64,000 bases of DNA from Rhodoferax_B ferrireducens_A (GCF_031458075.1 NZ_JAVDXT010000001.1:1116001-1180000); one strand, 5' to 3'. Positions 47,749 through 56,394 are shown, counted from the first letter of the stretch. The notes: generated by a model from the sequence alone, not told the origin. Numbers and translations are program-made.

Positions 47749-49224
47749 TTAGCCAGTCAGCCGCGCGGCAAGCGCCAGCTGCGACAGGCGCTGCACCAGG
47801 GGCTCGAACAGCTCGGCCGAGGTATTGCCGTAGCCCAGCACCAGGCCGTTGTCCTGCGGCAGAGGCTGCAGTGCAAAGACGGACAGCGGGGCGGGCGTGA
47901 TGCCGTAGGGCAGGGCGGCAGCGGCGATGGCTTTGTCGGGGTAGCTGGCCGGCAGCCGCACTGTGAGGTGCAGGCCGCAGTGGCCGCCCTCGATGGTGTG
48001 CGGCAGGTGCAGATGCCGGGTCAGGGCTTCGCGCAGCGCCTGCTGGCGGTCCCGGTACAGGCGGCGCATGCGGCCCAGGTGGCGGCTGAACTGGCCGCTT
48101 TCCACGAACTCGGCCATGGCCAGCTGCTCGTAGCGGTGGCCACCGCGCAGCATCTCCTGCAGCGGCGTCTGCAGCTCGGCCACCAGCGCCTCCGGCAGCA
48201 CCAGAAAGCCCAGGCGCAGCGACGGGAACATGGTCTTGCTGAAGCTGCCCACGTAGAGCACCGGCGCCTGCGGCACCAGGCCTTGCATCGCGCCTATGGG
48301 CTCGCCCGCATGGCGGAATTCGCTGTCGTAGTCGTCCTCGATGATCCAGGCCCCGGCTCGGCGTGCCTGGGCGATCAGGTCGAGCCGGCGCGCCACCGTG
48401 AGCACCGCGCCGGCCGGGTACTGGTGTGAAGGCGTGGTGTAGACCAGGCGCGGCGGCTGGGCTTTCCAGTCGGACTCGGCCAGCACCAGGCCTTCGGCAT
48501 CGACCCGCATCGGCACGACGCGCAGGTCGCCGCCTTGCATGGCGACCTTGGCACCGCGGTAGCCCGGGTCTTCGACCCAGGCGGTGTCGCCGGGGTTGGT
48601 CAGCAGGCGCACGCACAGCGCCAGCGCCTCCTGTGTGCCCTCGGTGATGACGATCTGCGCGGGCTCGCAGCGCACGCCACGGGCAATCGCCAAATGCCGG
48701 GCAATGGCGGTGCGCAGGGCCGGCTCGCCGGTCGGCTGGCCATAGCCCAGCGCCGCAGTGCCGGCGCGGCGGATCGCCTGGTCGTAGGCCCGCCGCCAGG
48801 CCGCCAGCGGAAAGTGCGACAGCGCGGGCACGCCCGGGCGCAGCGTGCTGCTGGCATCGGCGTGCGGGGCCGTGGGCTGGATCTGCGCCAGGCGCCGCGC
48901 TGTCTGCGGGACTGCGGCTGCATCCCGCACCGGCCGGGGCCGGGCCGGGCGCGACAGCGTGGCCACCCGCGTGCCCTGGCGGTCTTGCTGCACATAGCCC
49001 TCGGCCGCCAGATGCTCGTAGGCCGCGGTCACGGTGTTGCGCGAAATCGCCAGCCCCTCGGCCAGCACGCGCGAGCCCGGCAACCGGTTGCCGGGCGCGA
49101 GCCGGCCGTCCAGGATGGCGAGCTTCAGGCGCTGGTGCAGCTGGCGCTGCAAGGGTTCGGCAGCAGGCTGGGTGGCCAATGGCGTTTCAAACAAGACCTG
49201 GGCAGCGGGCAGAGAGGGGCGCAT
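47749..49224 (-). CDS. MocR family regulator (GntR-aminotransferase fusion)
   Basis: 491 residues. The N-terminal winged helix reads LHQRLKLAILDGRLAPGNRLPGSRVLAEGLAISRNTVTAAYEHLAAEGY, and a linker of about 60 residues follows. The rest is an aminotransferase class I fold, with YGQPTGEPALRTAIARHL, VITEGTQEALALCVRLL, IIEDDYDSEFRH and the PLP lysine in YVGSFSKTMFPSLRLGF. MocR proteins sense amino compounds through PLP and usually control a divergent gene. Here that gene is the acetyltransferase at 49329, and a direct repeat lies just outside the start codon. Confidence 0.93.
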   Translation of the reverse strand: MRPSLPAAQVLFETPLATQPAAEPLQRQLHQRLKLAILDGRLAPGNRLPGSRVLAEGLAISRNTVTAAYEHLAAEGYVQQDRQGTRVATLSRPARPRPVRDAAAVPQTARRLAQIQPTAPHADASSTLRPGVPALSHFPLAAWRRAYDQAIRRAGTAALGYGQPTGEPALRTAIARHLAIARGVRCEPAQIVITEGTQEALALCVRLLTNPGDTAWVEDPGYRGAKVAMQGGDLRVVPMRVDAEGLVLAESDWKAQPPRLVYTTPSHQYPAGAVLTVARRLDLIAQARRAGAWIIEDDYDSEFRHAGEPIGAMQGLVPQAPVLYVGSFSKTMFPSLRLGFLVLPEALVAELQTPLQEMLRGGHRYEQLAMAEFVESGQFSRHLGRMRRLYRDRQQALREALTRHLHLPHTIEGGHCGLHLTVRLPASYPDKAIAAAALPYGITPAPLSVFALQPLPQDNGLVLGYGNTSAELFEPLVQRLSQLALAARLTG

Positions 49225-49227
49225 GGC

Positions 49228-49261
49228 GTGGCACTATCAAATCATGCAAGTGTGGCACTTT
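49228..49261 (+). promoter_or_regulatory. candidate MocR operator (direct repeat)
   Basis: GTGGCACTAT at 49228 is repeated as GTGGCACTTT at 49252, 24 bases apart start to start. The first copy lies three bases outside the MocR start codon and the second 68 bases before the acetyltransferase gene. Direct repeats between a MocR gene and its divergent target are the usual arrangement for this family. Confidence 0.55.
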
Positions 49262-49328
49262 TAATGATTCCACGTATCGCTTACCTTTAGCCTTTTACCG
49301 CCCCACACATTGCCACCAGAAAGCCTGT

Positions 49329-50042
49329 ATGCCCCACACCTTGAACGCCTACCAGCAAGCCATAGGCGAGCCCTTGCCCGACTGGAGCCCGCGCGCACTG
49401 CCGGCGCGCGCGCCTATCCTGGGGCGCTACTGCCGGCTGGAGCCGCTGGACCCGCAGCGCCATGCCGACGACCTGTACGCAGCCTATAGCCAGGCGCCGG
49501 ACGACCGCGACTGGACCTATCTGCCTGTGGGCCCATTCGCCAGCGCCGCCGACTACCGCGCGCATGCCGAGCGGGCCGCGGCCAACAGCGATTTCCTGCA
49601 CTACGCGGTAATCGACTTGAAGACCGAACGCGCAGTGGGCACGCTGGCGCTGATGCGCATGGACCCGGCCAACGGCGTGATCGAGGTCGGCTTCGTGGTG
49701 TTCTCGCCGCTGCTGCAGCGCACGCCGATTTCCACCGAAGCCCAGTACCTGTTGATGCACTACGTGTTCGACACCCTGGGCTACCGGCGCTTCGAGTGGA
49801 AGTGCGACAACTTGAACGCGCCTTCGCTGCGGGCCGCCGAGCGCCTGGGCTTCCGCTTCGAAGGTATCTTTTTGCAGGCCACGGTCTACAAGGGCCGCAA
49901 CCGCGACACCGCCTGGTTCTCCATCATCGACAGCGAATGGCCCGCGCTGCGCGCCGGCTTCGCGCAATGGTTGGCGCCCGAGAACTTCGACGCCCAAGGG
50001 CAGCAGCGCCGCTCGCTGGCGCAGATCCGTACAGAGCTCTAG
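49329..50042 (+). CDS. GNAT family acetyltransferase, RimJ/RimL-like
   Basis: 237 residues from the ATG at 49329. The N-terminal beta strand RAPILGRYCRLEPLDPQRHADDLYAAY is followed by VGTLALMRMDPANGVIEVGFVVFSPLLQRTPISTEAQYLL, where the acetyl-CoA region lies. The tail FEWKCDNLNAPSLRAAERLGFRFEGIF is typical of RimJ/RimL and spermidine-type proteins. It would acetylate an amino group on a small molecule or protein terminus. Being divergent from a MocR gene suggests its substrate is an amino acid or amine sensed by that regulator. Confidence 0.87.
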   Translation: MPHTLNAYQQAIGEPLPDWSPRALPARAPILGRYCRLEPLDPQRHADDLYAAYSQAPDDRDWTYLPVGPFASAADYRAHAERAAANSDFLHYAVIDLKTERAVGTLALMRMDPANGVIEVGFVVFSPLLQRTPISTEAQYLLMHYVFDTLGYRRFEWKCDNLNAPSLRAAERLGFRFEGIFLQATVYKGRNRDTAWFSIIDSEWPALRAGFAQWLAPENFDAQGQQRRSLAQIRTEL

Positions 50043-50440
50043 GTACCGTCCCACAGGCCGTGCGCGTCCAGGATCGCGTAGGCGATGTCCGGGCTTTTCT
50101 CCAGGCTGCGGCGTATGGCGGCGGGGATGGCCTGCTTGGTCTTGCGGCACAGGCCGGGCTGCTCCTGCAGCTGGATGCTGATGCCGCGCAGGGTGCGCAC
50201 CTCGTGGATGCTGGGGGTGATGGTCAGTACGATGCCCAGCTGTTCGTGCAGGCGGCTTTCCATTTTCTTCAGGTCGGCCAGGCTGGACAGCGTCTCCAGC
50301 CGGGCGAGCAGCCGGCTTTCTTCTTCCCGGGTGAGCTTGAGGATGCGGATATCGGCCTGCGGATCGCTCAGCAAGGCCTGGCGATTGCAGACGCAGGCGC
50401 CGGGCGGGCACTCTTTGCGGATCGGAAATGGGGCGTTCAT
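50039..50440 (-). CDS. conserved-looking hypothetical protein with N-terminal cysteine cluster
   Basis: 133 residues that I do not recognise. The N-terminus has three cysteines close together (ECPPGACVCNRQ), a possible metal or redox site. A helical segment with heptad-like spacing follows (REEESRLLARLETLSSLADLKKMESRLHEQL), then a compact C-terminal part. It overlaps the acetyltransferase end by four bases, tail to tail. The start at 50440 is preceded by no strong ribosome-binding site. It is likely real because the frame has normal codon use and no competing frame is as convincing. Confidence 0.6.
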   Translation of the reverse strand: MNAPFPIRKECPPGACVCNRQALLSDPQADIRILKLTREEESRLLARLETLSSLADLKKMESRLHEQLGIVLTITPSIHEVRTLRGISIQLQEQPGLCRKTKQAIPAAIRRSLEKSPDIAYAILDAHGLWDGT

Positions 50441-50591
50441 ATCGTCGTCGAGGCGCTGTAGACCCCATCCGGGGAAGACTAGCCGGCTATCTTAAAGCAG
50501 GCCACCGGCACAGCGTTGGCATCCTGCGATGCACCAAGTTGAGGCAAAAGCGTGTCTTATATCTGACAACGCCCACTAATCCGCATGTTTT

Positions 50592-50637
50592 GGTGCGCAT
50601 GCGCACCTGCATTGTGCGATACTAGGGTTAACCCTAG
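50592..50637 (+). promoter_or_regulatory. two perfect 16-bp palindromes upstream of a small-gene pair
   Basis: GGTGCGCATGCGCACC at 50592-50607 and CTAGGGTTAACCCTAG at 50622-50637 are both perfect palindromes, with centres exactly 30 bases apart. They end 35 bases before the ATG of the DUF3563-like gene and probably overlap its promoter. They look like operators for one or two dimeric repressors or activators. Confidence 0.6.
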
Positions 50638-50672
50638 AAATGGGGCGCGTCACTTATCCAGGAATCTTTGCT

Positions 50673-50837
50673 ATGAACATCTTCTTTTTACTTTGGCTGG
50701 CTGCCCGCCGCGCTGTCCAGGCACTGGGCCGCAGCATGGACCAACAGGATCAGCGGGATGTGGAAAGCTATCTCGGCAAAGCCCAGTCGTTTGCCGACCT
50801 GGAGTCCCGCGAACGCTACTGGCTGCAGTCGCACTAA
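50673..50837 (+). CDS. small DUF3563-like protein
   Basis: 54 residues from the ATG at 50673, with CCAGGAATCTTTGCT in front. A short hydrophobic start (MNIFFLLWLAARRAVQALG) is followed by DQRDVESYLGKAQSFADLESRERYWLQ. The YLxxAxxxxDLExRxR pattern is that of DUF3563/YjiS-type small proteins, common in betaproteobacteria and often stress-induced. Function is unknown. It is followed after 61 bases by another very small gene on the same strand. Confidence 0.72.
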   Translation: MNIFFLLWLAARRAVQALGRSMDQQDQRDVESYLGKAQSFADLESRERYWLQSH

Positions 50838-50898
50838 TTTCAATTTCATCCGGCCGTTGTGGCCACAGGCGTGTGCCTGCATATTTTGGAGTACCACC

Positions 50899-51105
50899 AT
50901 GCAAGTTATTTATTTCCTCAAATCTTTGTTCAGCGTTGCCAGCGCGACTTTTACACCGGGCGAGCGTGTCAACCTGGTCCGCCGTGGCAGCATCTTGCGC
51001 ACCGATGGCTACGTGGTCGCGCAAACCGACGGTGGTGTGCTGGTCGAATGGCCACGCGCCGGTTCCAGCTTTGTGAAGTCGTCGGAACTGACGGCCATCG
51101 TCTAA
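50899..51105 (+). CDS. small hypothetical protein, SH3-like
   Basis: 68 residues from the ATG at 50899, with TTTTGGAGTACCACC as ribosome-binding region. A hydrophobic start (MQVIYFLKSLFSVAS) is followed by a compact beta-rich part: TPGERVNLVRRGSILRTDGYVVAQTDGGVLVEWPRAG. This could fold as a small SH3/KOW-like barrel. Probably co-transcribed with the DUF3563-like gene from the palindrome-flanked promoter. It starts in a similar way to its neighbour, but the sequences are not otherwise related. Confidence 0.65.
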   Translation: MQVIYFLKSLFSVASATFTPGERVNLVRRGSILRTDGYVVAQTDGGVLVEWPRAGSSFVKSSELTAIV

Positions 51106-51112
51106 ATCTGGA

Positions 51113-51180
51113 TGCTATCGTTTAGATAGCTTCTTGCGCATATCCAATATGCGCCAACGCCTGATTTGGTGTTATTTTTC
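51113..51180 (+). repeat. interspersed palindromic repeat, copy 13
   Basis: TGCTATCGTTTAGATAGCTT on the left, then TTGCGCATATCCAATATGCGC and a T-rich tail. It lies between the convergent small gene and the M48 protease and reaches the first base of the protease stop region, a good site for a two-way terminator. Confidence 0.82.
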
Positions 51181-52301
51181 TAGTCCTTGGGGCACTGCTG
51201 CGTGTGCCCTTGTTGTAGCGCGGTGGCGCGCTCCACGGTATCCGGGTGGCTGCTCAGCAGCGTCCATGCCGAGGCCGGCCCTTCCTTATTGGTCGCCTTG
51301 TCGCCCCCCCGCGCAATCGCCAGCAGCAGTTGGCCCATGGGCGCAGTAGGCAGGGCCGCATGGCCCAGCAGTGCGATGGCATAGCAGTCGGCCTCGCGCT
51401 CGTGGCCACGCCGGTAGGCCAGGCCCGTCAGCAGGGCGCCGCCGGTAGACAAGACCCCCGACACATCGCCCAGTGCCAGCCCCAGGCCGACATTCAGCAC
51501 CCCTTGCTCGACCAGCATGCGGGTGGTGTGGCGGTGCACCACGTGGCCCATCTCATGCGCCAGCACGCCGACCAGGGCGTTGTCGTCCAACCCTTTGTCT
51601 GCAGCGGCTTTGACCAGCCCATCGGTCAGCACCACGGTGCCACCGGGCAGCGCAAACGCATTCGCCCCCATGCCCGAACGGAACGCCAGTGTGAAGCGCG
51701 GCTGGTAGCCACCGTAACGCTGCAGCGTGGCCGGAGCCTGCTGCACCAGGGTGTCGAAGCGGTTGCGCAGCGCGGCTTGGCGCTCGGCGGGCAGTTGGCT
51801 GGGTTTCAGCGTGCCATCGTCCAGCTGCTGCAGCGCCTGCGCGGCCAGCGTGGTTTCCCAGGCCAATGGCACCTGGCCGGTGAGCTGGGTGGCCAGCCAG
51901 GGCGTGCCGTAGCGGTAGAACAGCGCCAGCCCGATGGCGGCTACGGCCAGCGCGCCCAGCAGTGCCGGCCAGCGGGTCTGTAGGCGCTGGGCCAGGCCGG
52001 GGCGGGCGCCGGCGGCCTGCAGCGCAGCCTGCCAGTCGGCAACGGCGTCAATCTCCAGGCTGCCATGTTCGCGCAAGTCCACTACCAGCCGCAGCTGGGG
52101 TTTGTGGGCGTTCCAGGCTTCGGGCCAGCCGACATCGGTGTGGCGGAAGGTGGTGGGCGGCGTGCCGGCCTGGGCCAGCGGATGCAGCAGCAGGTTGGGC
52201 CCACCGGGCGCAGGCACCAGGCCGACCAGCACCGGCTGGGCTTGGCTGCTCCGGCCGTCGAACCAGCGCGCGGGCACCAGCGCTGGCAGGGCGCTAGCCA
52301 A
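51180..52301 (-). CDS. M48 family metalloprotease, membrane-anchored
   Basis: 373 residues. The zinc motif is His249-Glu250-Met-Gly-His253 in LAHEMGHVVHRHTTRML, with the third ligand likely the Glu in YRRGHEREADCYAIALL. A membrane segment lies at about 112-130 (PALLGALAVAAIGLALFYR). The N-terminal 110 residues are soluble and precede the anchor. Resembles BepA/YfgC- and HtpX-type quality-control proteases, which here would face the periplasm. It overlaps the YjgN-type gene by 8 bases, so the two are coupled and probably work together. Confidence 0.88.
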   Translation of the reverse strand: MASALPALVPARWFDGRSSQAQPVLVGLVPAPGGPNLLLHPLAQAGTPPTTFRHTDVGWPEAWNAHKPQLRLVVDLREHGSLEIDAVADWQAALQAAGARPGLAQRLQTRWPALLGALAVAAIGLALFYRYGTPWLATQLTGQVPLAWETTLAAQALQQLDDGTLKPSQLPAERQAALRNRFDTLVQQAPATLQRYGGYQPRFTLAFRSGMGANAFALPGGTVVLTDGLVKAAADKGLDDNALVGVLAHEMGHVVHRHTTRMLVEQGVLNVGLGLALGDVSGVLSTGGALLTGLAYRRGHEREADCYAIALLGHAALPTAPMGQLLLAIARGGDKATNKEGPASAWTLLSSHPDTVERATALQQGHTQQCPKD

Positions 52302-53571
52302 TCAGGTCCAGCCCCGCGGCATCGGCCAGCGCATCGCCGAGCGCGCCTTGCTGCTGGCGCACCATGGCGCCCGTCACCTGGTCCACACCGCCTTTGACGA
52401 ACAAGGTCACCGATTCGAACTTCATGCGGTATTCGCTGACCCGGGCGAATGGGCGGTACAGGCCCAGGGTGAACAGGGTCAGCAGAATGTTCTTGATGCG
52501 CAGCAGCACATAGCTGCGGGTGCGCAGCCCGCATTTGAAGCGCGCCACCTGGCCCAGGCCCACGTTGTTCCACACCAGCTGGAACATGCGGGCTTCGCGG
52601 TAGGCGCGGGCCGGCGCCGAGGCCAGCACCAGCAGCACCGCGCCGCCGACCACGCCGGCCAGCACCAGCACAAACATCCACGGCCCGAGCCGCTGCGCCT
52701 GGCCCATCAACAGCACGGCCGAGCCGCCGATGGCCGCCGCCAGCAGTGCGCCGATCAACACGACGGACAGCACGAACACCGCCACCGTGGCCAGCCATAT
52801 CTTGACGAAGTCCAGGTACACCGGCTTCCAGCGGCCGGCCGCCGCGCCCAGCCGGGTGCGCTGCACCAGCAGGCTCTTGTAGTTGTATTCGAGGCGGATG
52901 GCGCACAGCAGCGACAGCACAATGCCCAGCAGCACTACGCCGCCCATGGCCCAGCTGACGCTGGGCAGGGCTTTGCGCGCCTTGGCGCCGACCTGCTGCA
53001 CGGCCTCGCCGGCCTCGGGCGCCAGCGCCTGCAGGCCGAACACCACGCCTATCCACACCAGCGCCAGCGCAAACACCGGCCAGCTGGCAATGTAGACCTC
53101 GCGCCAGCGGGCGGTGAACTGCAGGCGCAGGCCGCGCCAGCGGGTGGCACCCAGGCGGAACCGCATGGCGCTGCCCCAGATGTAGGGCGCGAGCGCGGCA
53201 CCGCCCAGCAGGAACAAGGCGACTGCCGTGTCCTGCCCGGTTTCTACCGCGATTTTGTAGGCCAGGGTCAGCAGCACCAGCAGCACAAAGCCAACCACCA
53301 TCTTGCGCTGCTGTGCGGTGAATTCCAGCGGGCTGTCGGCCACCAGGCTGTGGCTGTAGAAGTACTGCGCGGTGCGCCGGCGGGCCCAGGGCGTGTAGAA
53401 GCCCAGAGTGATGATGGACAGCAGCACGTTGACGGCCCAGACCCGGAAGTAGCCGCCACCACTGCCACTGAATTCCAGCGGATGCGCGTCGATCTGGCCG
53501 GCGGGCGGGGCGTCGCGCGATGGCGCTGGCAGCGGCAGCGCGTTGCCGTCGCGGGTGTCCTGGTAGTCCAT
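52294..53571 (-). CDS. YjgN/DUF898 family membrane protein
   Basis: 425 residues from the ATG at 53571. It has about eight membrane helices in two related halves, each opened by a signature like FRVWAVNVLLSIITLGFYTPWARRRTAQYFYSHS and, in the second half, ILLTLFTLGLYRPFARVSEYRM. These N-x-L-x-x-x-T-L-G-x-Y-x-P-x-A-x-x-R motifs define DUF898 (YjgN). The cellular role is not known. It is the first gene of a two-gene unit with the M48 protease, which suggests a joint role in envelope protein quality control, by inference. Confidence 0.88.
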   Translation of the reverse strand: MDYQDTRDGNALPLPAPSRDAPPAGQIDAHPLEFSGSGGGYFRVWAVNVLLSIITLGFYTPWARRRTAQYFYSHSLVADSPLEFTAQQRKMVVGFVLLVLLTLAYKIAVETGQDTAVALFLLGGAALAPYIWGSAMRFRLGATRWRGLRLQFTARWREVYIASWPVFALALVWIGVVFGLQALAPEAGEAVQQVGAKARKALPSVSWAMGGVVLLGIVLSLLCAIRLEYNYKSLLVQRTRLGAAAGRWKPVYLDFVKIWLATVAVFVLSVVLIGALLAAAIGGSAVLLMGQAQRLGPWMFVLVLAGVVGGAVLLVLASAPARAYREARMFQLVWNNVGLGQVARFKCGLRTRSYVLLRIKNILLTLFTLGLYRPFARVSEYRMKFESVTLFVKGGVDQVTGAMVRQQQGALGDALADAAGLDLIG

Positions 53572-53627
53572 GCTCTCCCTTTTCAACTGCCGGGAAGTGT
53601 AGCAGTGCTACTTAGCGGGAATGGCCG

Positions 53628-53671
53628 CCAGCGCTTATCTAGACTGCACGTGCAGCTATGTTTTTCATAGA
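53628..53671 (-). repeat. interspersed palindromic repeat, copy 14 (diverged)
   Basis: Minus-strand reading starts CTATGAAAAACATAGCTGCA and ends in GATAAGCGCTGGCGG. The core is recognisable but shortened. It lies 14 bases beyond the stop of the LysR gene at 53685. Confidence 0.55.
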
Positions 53672-53684
53672 AAAGAGGGACACC

Positions 53685-54578
53685 TCAGGCCTTGGCCTGC
53701 GCCAGCAGCAGCGCCACCATGGCCTGTGCCGCCACCGACAACGCCTCGCCTTTGCGCTGGGCCAGCACCAGCGGGCGGTGCAGCGACGCGTCGCGCACCG
53801 GGCAGGTGTGCAGGGCCGGGTTCTGGAAGTGGAACAGCGTCAGCTCGGGCACGATGGCAATGCCCAGGCCTTGCACCACCAGCGCCGCCAGAGTCGCCAG
53901 GTGTTCAACCTCCATGCTGGAGCCGGTCAGCTGCTCCACACCCGTGGCCTGCTCCAGGTGCTGGCGCACGCTGCTGTTGCGCGCCATGTGGACCATCGCA
54001 TGCCCGGCCAGCTGCTTGAGCCGCACGCTGGTATGCCGGGCCAGCACATGGTCTTTGCGGCAGACTAGCCAGTAGCCTTCCTTGCGCAGCAGCCGGGTGC
54101 TGAATTCGCGCAGGTCGCCGCCGGCGGTCAGCGCAAAGTCGACCTTGCCTTCGCGCAGCAGGGCCAGGCTGGCGCTGGCCAGGCAGTCGGTCAGCTGGAT
54201 GTCGATCTGCGGATGCTGGGCCCGGTACTGGGCGATGGCCGCCGGCATCCACACCGCGGCGATCGAGGGCAGGGCGGCCACCGCCACCCGGCCGACCCGG
54301 CGCGCGGCCAGGTCCTGCAGATTGGCCAGCGCGCTGCGCAGGTCTTGCTCGATGCGCCGCACCTCGTCGGCAAACACGCTGCCCTCGGGCGTCAGCACCA
54401 CATGCCGGGTCGAGCGCTCGAACAGCTTGACTCCGGCCGTCTCCTCGATGCGCCGGATCCGCTGGCTGAACGCGCTTTGCGACAGATTGCAGCGCTCGGC
54501 CGCGCGGGTGAAGTGCCGGGTGGCCTCCAGCGCCATGAAGGCCTCCAGGTCACGGGCCGAGATATTGATTGATTTCAT
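53685..54578 (-). CDS. LysR family regulator divergent from AtuA locus
   Basis: 297 residues from the ATG at 54578. The winged helix is ARDLEAFMALEATRHFTRAAERCNLSQSAFSQRIRRIEETAGVKLFER. The effector domain has RVGRVAVAALPSIAAVWMPAAIAQYR and VVQGLGIAIVPELTLFHF. It is divergent from the AtuA gene with 81 bases between starts, so it most likely controls the AtuA-like, small-domain and Bug receptor genes. The spacer is too short to carry other genes. Confidence 0.9.
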   Translation of the reverse strand: MKSINISARDLEAFMALEATRHFTRAAERCNLSQSAFSQRIRRIEETAGVKLFERSTRHVVLTPEGSVFADEVRRIEQDLRSALANLQDLAARRVGRVAVAALPSIAAVWMPAAIAQYRAQHPQIDIQLTDCLASASLALLREGKVDFALTAGGDLREFSTRLLRKEGYWLVCRKDHVLARHTSVRLKQLAGHAMVHMARNSSVRQHLEQATGVEQLTGSSMEVEHLATLAALVVQGLGIAIVPELTLFHFQNPALHTCPVRDASLHRPLVLAQRKGEALSVAAQAMVALLLAQAKA

Positions 54579-54659
54579 CGATGAATCATGCGGTTTTTCC
54601 CATTTTACGAATGATGTGGCTGGCCGCACAATCCGGCCATTCCCTGTCCTGGAGACACT

Positions 54660-56039
54660 GTGAGCCCTCAATCTGCACCTCCGCCACCTCTGCCACCTCC
54701 GCTGTTGATCGGCTGCGCCGCGGGCTTCTCGGGCGACCGCGTGGACGCCGCTTCGGCGGTGGTCGATACCCTGGTGGCGCGCGGCGGGCCGGCCTTTTTG
54801 ATCTTTGAAACCCTGGCCGAGCGCACCCTGGCCCTGGCCCAACTGCGCCGCCGCGCCGACCCCGAGGCCGGCTACGAGCCGCTGCTCGACGCCATGCTGC
54901 GCCCGGTGCTGGCGCGCTGCCTGGCACATGGCATCCGCATCGTCAGCAACTTCGGTGCGGCCAATCCGCCGGCTGCCGCGCGCTTGATACAGCGCATGGC
55001 GGCCGAGCTGGGCCTGGCCGCGCCACGCATCGCCGTGGTCTGGGGCGACGATGTGTCCGGCCCCGGGCTGCGCCCGGCCTTGCGGGCTGAACTCGGCGCG
55101 GTGCTGGATGGCCTGGCGGTGGTCAGCGCCAACGCCTACATCGGCGCCGAGCCGATTGCCGATGCGCTGAACGCGGGCGCGCAGATCGTGGTCTGCGGCC
55201 GGGTGGCCGACCCCTCGCTGGCCGTTGGCCCGGCGCTGGCCCACTTTGGCTGGGCCCGGGATGACTGGGCGCGTCTGGGCGCGGCCACCATGGCCGGCCA
55301 TCTGCTGGAATGCGGCGGCCAGGTCTGCGGCGGCTACTTTGCCGACCCGGGCTTCAAGGAAGTGCCAGATCTGGCCAGCCTCGGCTACCCCATCGCCACC
55401 CTGTATGCCGATGGCCACTGCAGCATCGGCAAGGCCGATGGCACGGGCGGCATGGTGACCACCGCCACGGTGAAGGAGCAGCTGCTGTACGAGCTGCACG
55501 ACCCGGTCGCCTACCTGACGCCCGACGTGGTGGCCGATATTGGCGCGGCCCGGGTCGAAGAGATCGCGGCGAACCAGGTGGCGCTGCACGGCGTGTGCGG
55601 CCATGCGCGGCCGGACACGCTGAAGGTCAACGTCTGCCATGAAGGCGGCTGGCTGGCCGAGGGCGAAATCTCCTACGCCGGCCCGCGCGCCGAAGGCCGG
55701 GCCCGCCTGGCCGCCGAGGTGCTACGCCAGCGCCTGCCGCAGCTGGAGCTGCGCGTCGACCTGATCGGCGTGCTCAGCGTGCTGGCCGATGACGCGGGCC
55801 GGCTGCAAGCCCAGACGCCAGCCGGCGAAGCGAAAGACGTGCGCCTGCGTGTGGCCGCCAGCCATGCCGACAAGGCCCAGGCCGAGCGCCTGTGCCGCGA
55901 AGTCACCGCGCTCTACACCTGCGGCCCGGCCGGCGGCGGCGGCGTGCGCACCACGCTGACCGCGCGGCTCAACACCTTGTCCTGCCTGCTGCCGCGCAGC
56001 TTGGTGCAGACCGGTTTTACGATGTTGGAGGATCTATGA
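54660..56039 (+). CDS. AtuA family protein (DUF1446)
   Basis: 459 residues from a GTG at 54660 with CTGGAGACACT in front. The family motifs are LIGCAAGFSGDRVDAASAVVD, GIRIVSNFGAANPPAAARLI, GAQIVVCGRVADPSLAVGPALAHFGW, GGQVCGGYFADPGFKEVPDLASLGYPI and ADGTGGMVTTATVKEQLLYELHDP. AtuA was first seen in acyclic terpene use in Pseudomonas, but many homologues occur in unrelated carboxylate operons, and the reaction is not established. It ends with an ATGA overlap with the next gene, which carries the domain that is fused in longer AtuA proteins. Confidence 0.88.
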   Translation: MSPQSAPPPPLPPPLLIGCAAGFSGDRVDAASAVVDTLVARGGPAFLIFETLAERTLALAQLRRRADPEAGYEPLLDAMLRPVLARCLAHGIRIVSNFGAANPPAAARLIQRMAAELGLAAPRIAVVWGDDVSGPGLRPALRAELGAVLDGLAVVSANAYIGAEPIADALNAGAQIVVCGRVADPSLAVGPALAHFGWARDDWARLGAATMAGHLLECGGQVCGGYFADPGFKEVPDLASLGYPIATLYADGHCSIGKADGTGGMVTTATVKEQLLYELHDPVAYLTPDVVADIGAARVEEIAANQVALHGVCGHARPDTLKVNVCHEGGWLAEGEISYAGPRAEGRARLAAEVLRQRLPQLELRVDLIGVLSVLADDAGRLQAQTPAGEAKDVRLRVAASHADKAQAERLCREVTALYTCGPAGGGGVRTTLTARLNTLSCLLPRSLVQTGFTMLEDL

Positions 56040-56383
56040 AGCTACCCCTGTACCGCGCGGCCCACAGCCGCACCGGCGACAAAGGCAACCGCTCCAACAT
56101 CAGCGTGATCGCCTACCGGCCCGAGCTGTTCGAACTGCTGGTGGCACAGGTCACGGCCGAGGCGGTGGCCGCGCATTTTGCACACCGTAAGCCCAAACAG
56201 GTGACCAGGCATGTATTGCCTGCGCTGGGTGCTATGAATTTTGTATTGGACGAGGTGCTGGACGGCGGCGTGAACGACGCGCTGAACCTCGACAGCCATG
56301 GCAAAGCCCTGTCTTACTGGCTGCTCGATTTGCCGCTGACAATACCTGCCGAACTCTTACCCCTGCTACAACCCGAAAACTAA
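56036..56383 (+). CDS. AtuA C-terminal-domain-like small protein
   Basis: 115 residues from the ATG at 56036, inside the ATGA overlap with the AtuA-like gene. Its start, LYRAAHSRTGDKGNRSNISVIAYRP, with the RTGDKG motif, and HVLPALGAMNFVLDEVLDGG match the C-terminal ferredoxin-fold-like region that is fused to the end of the roughly 590-residue AtuA proteins. Here it is a separate chain, presumably a subunit of the same enzyme. It is followed after 11 bases by the Bug receptor gene. Confidence 0.8.
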   Translation: MKLPLYRAAHSRTGDKGNRSNISVIAYRPELFELLVAQVTAEAVAAHFAHRKPKQVTRHVLPALGAMNFVLDEVLDGGVNDALNLDSHGKALSYWLLDLPLTIPAELLPLLQPEN

Positions 56384-56394
56384 CTGGAGACTCC

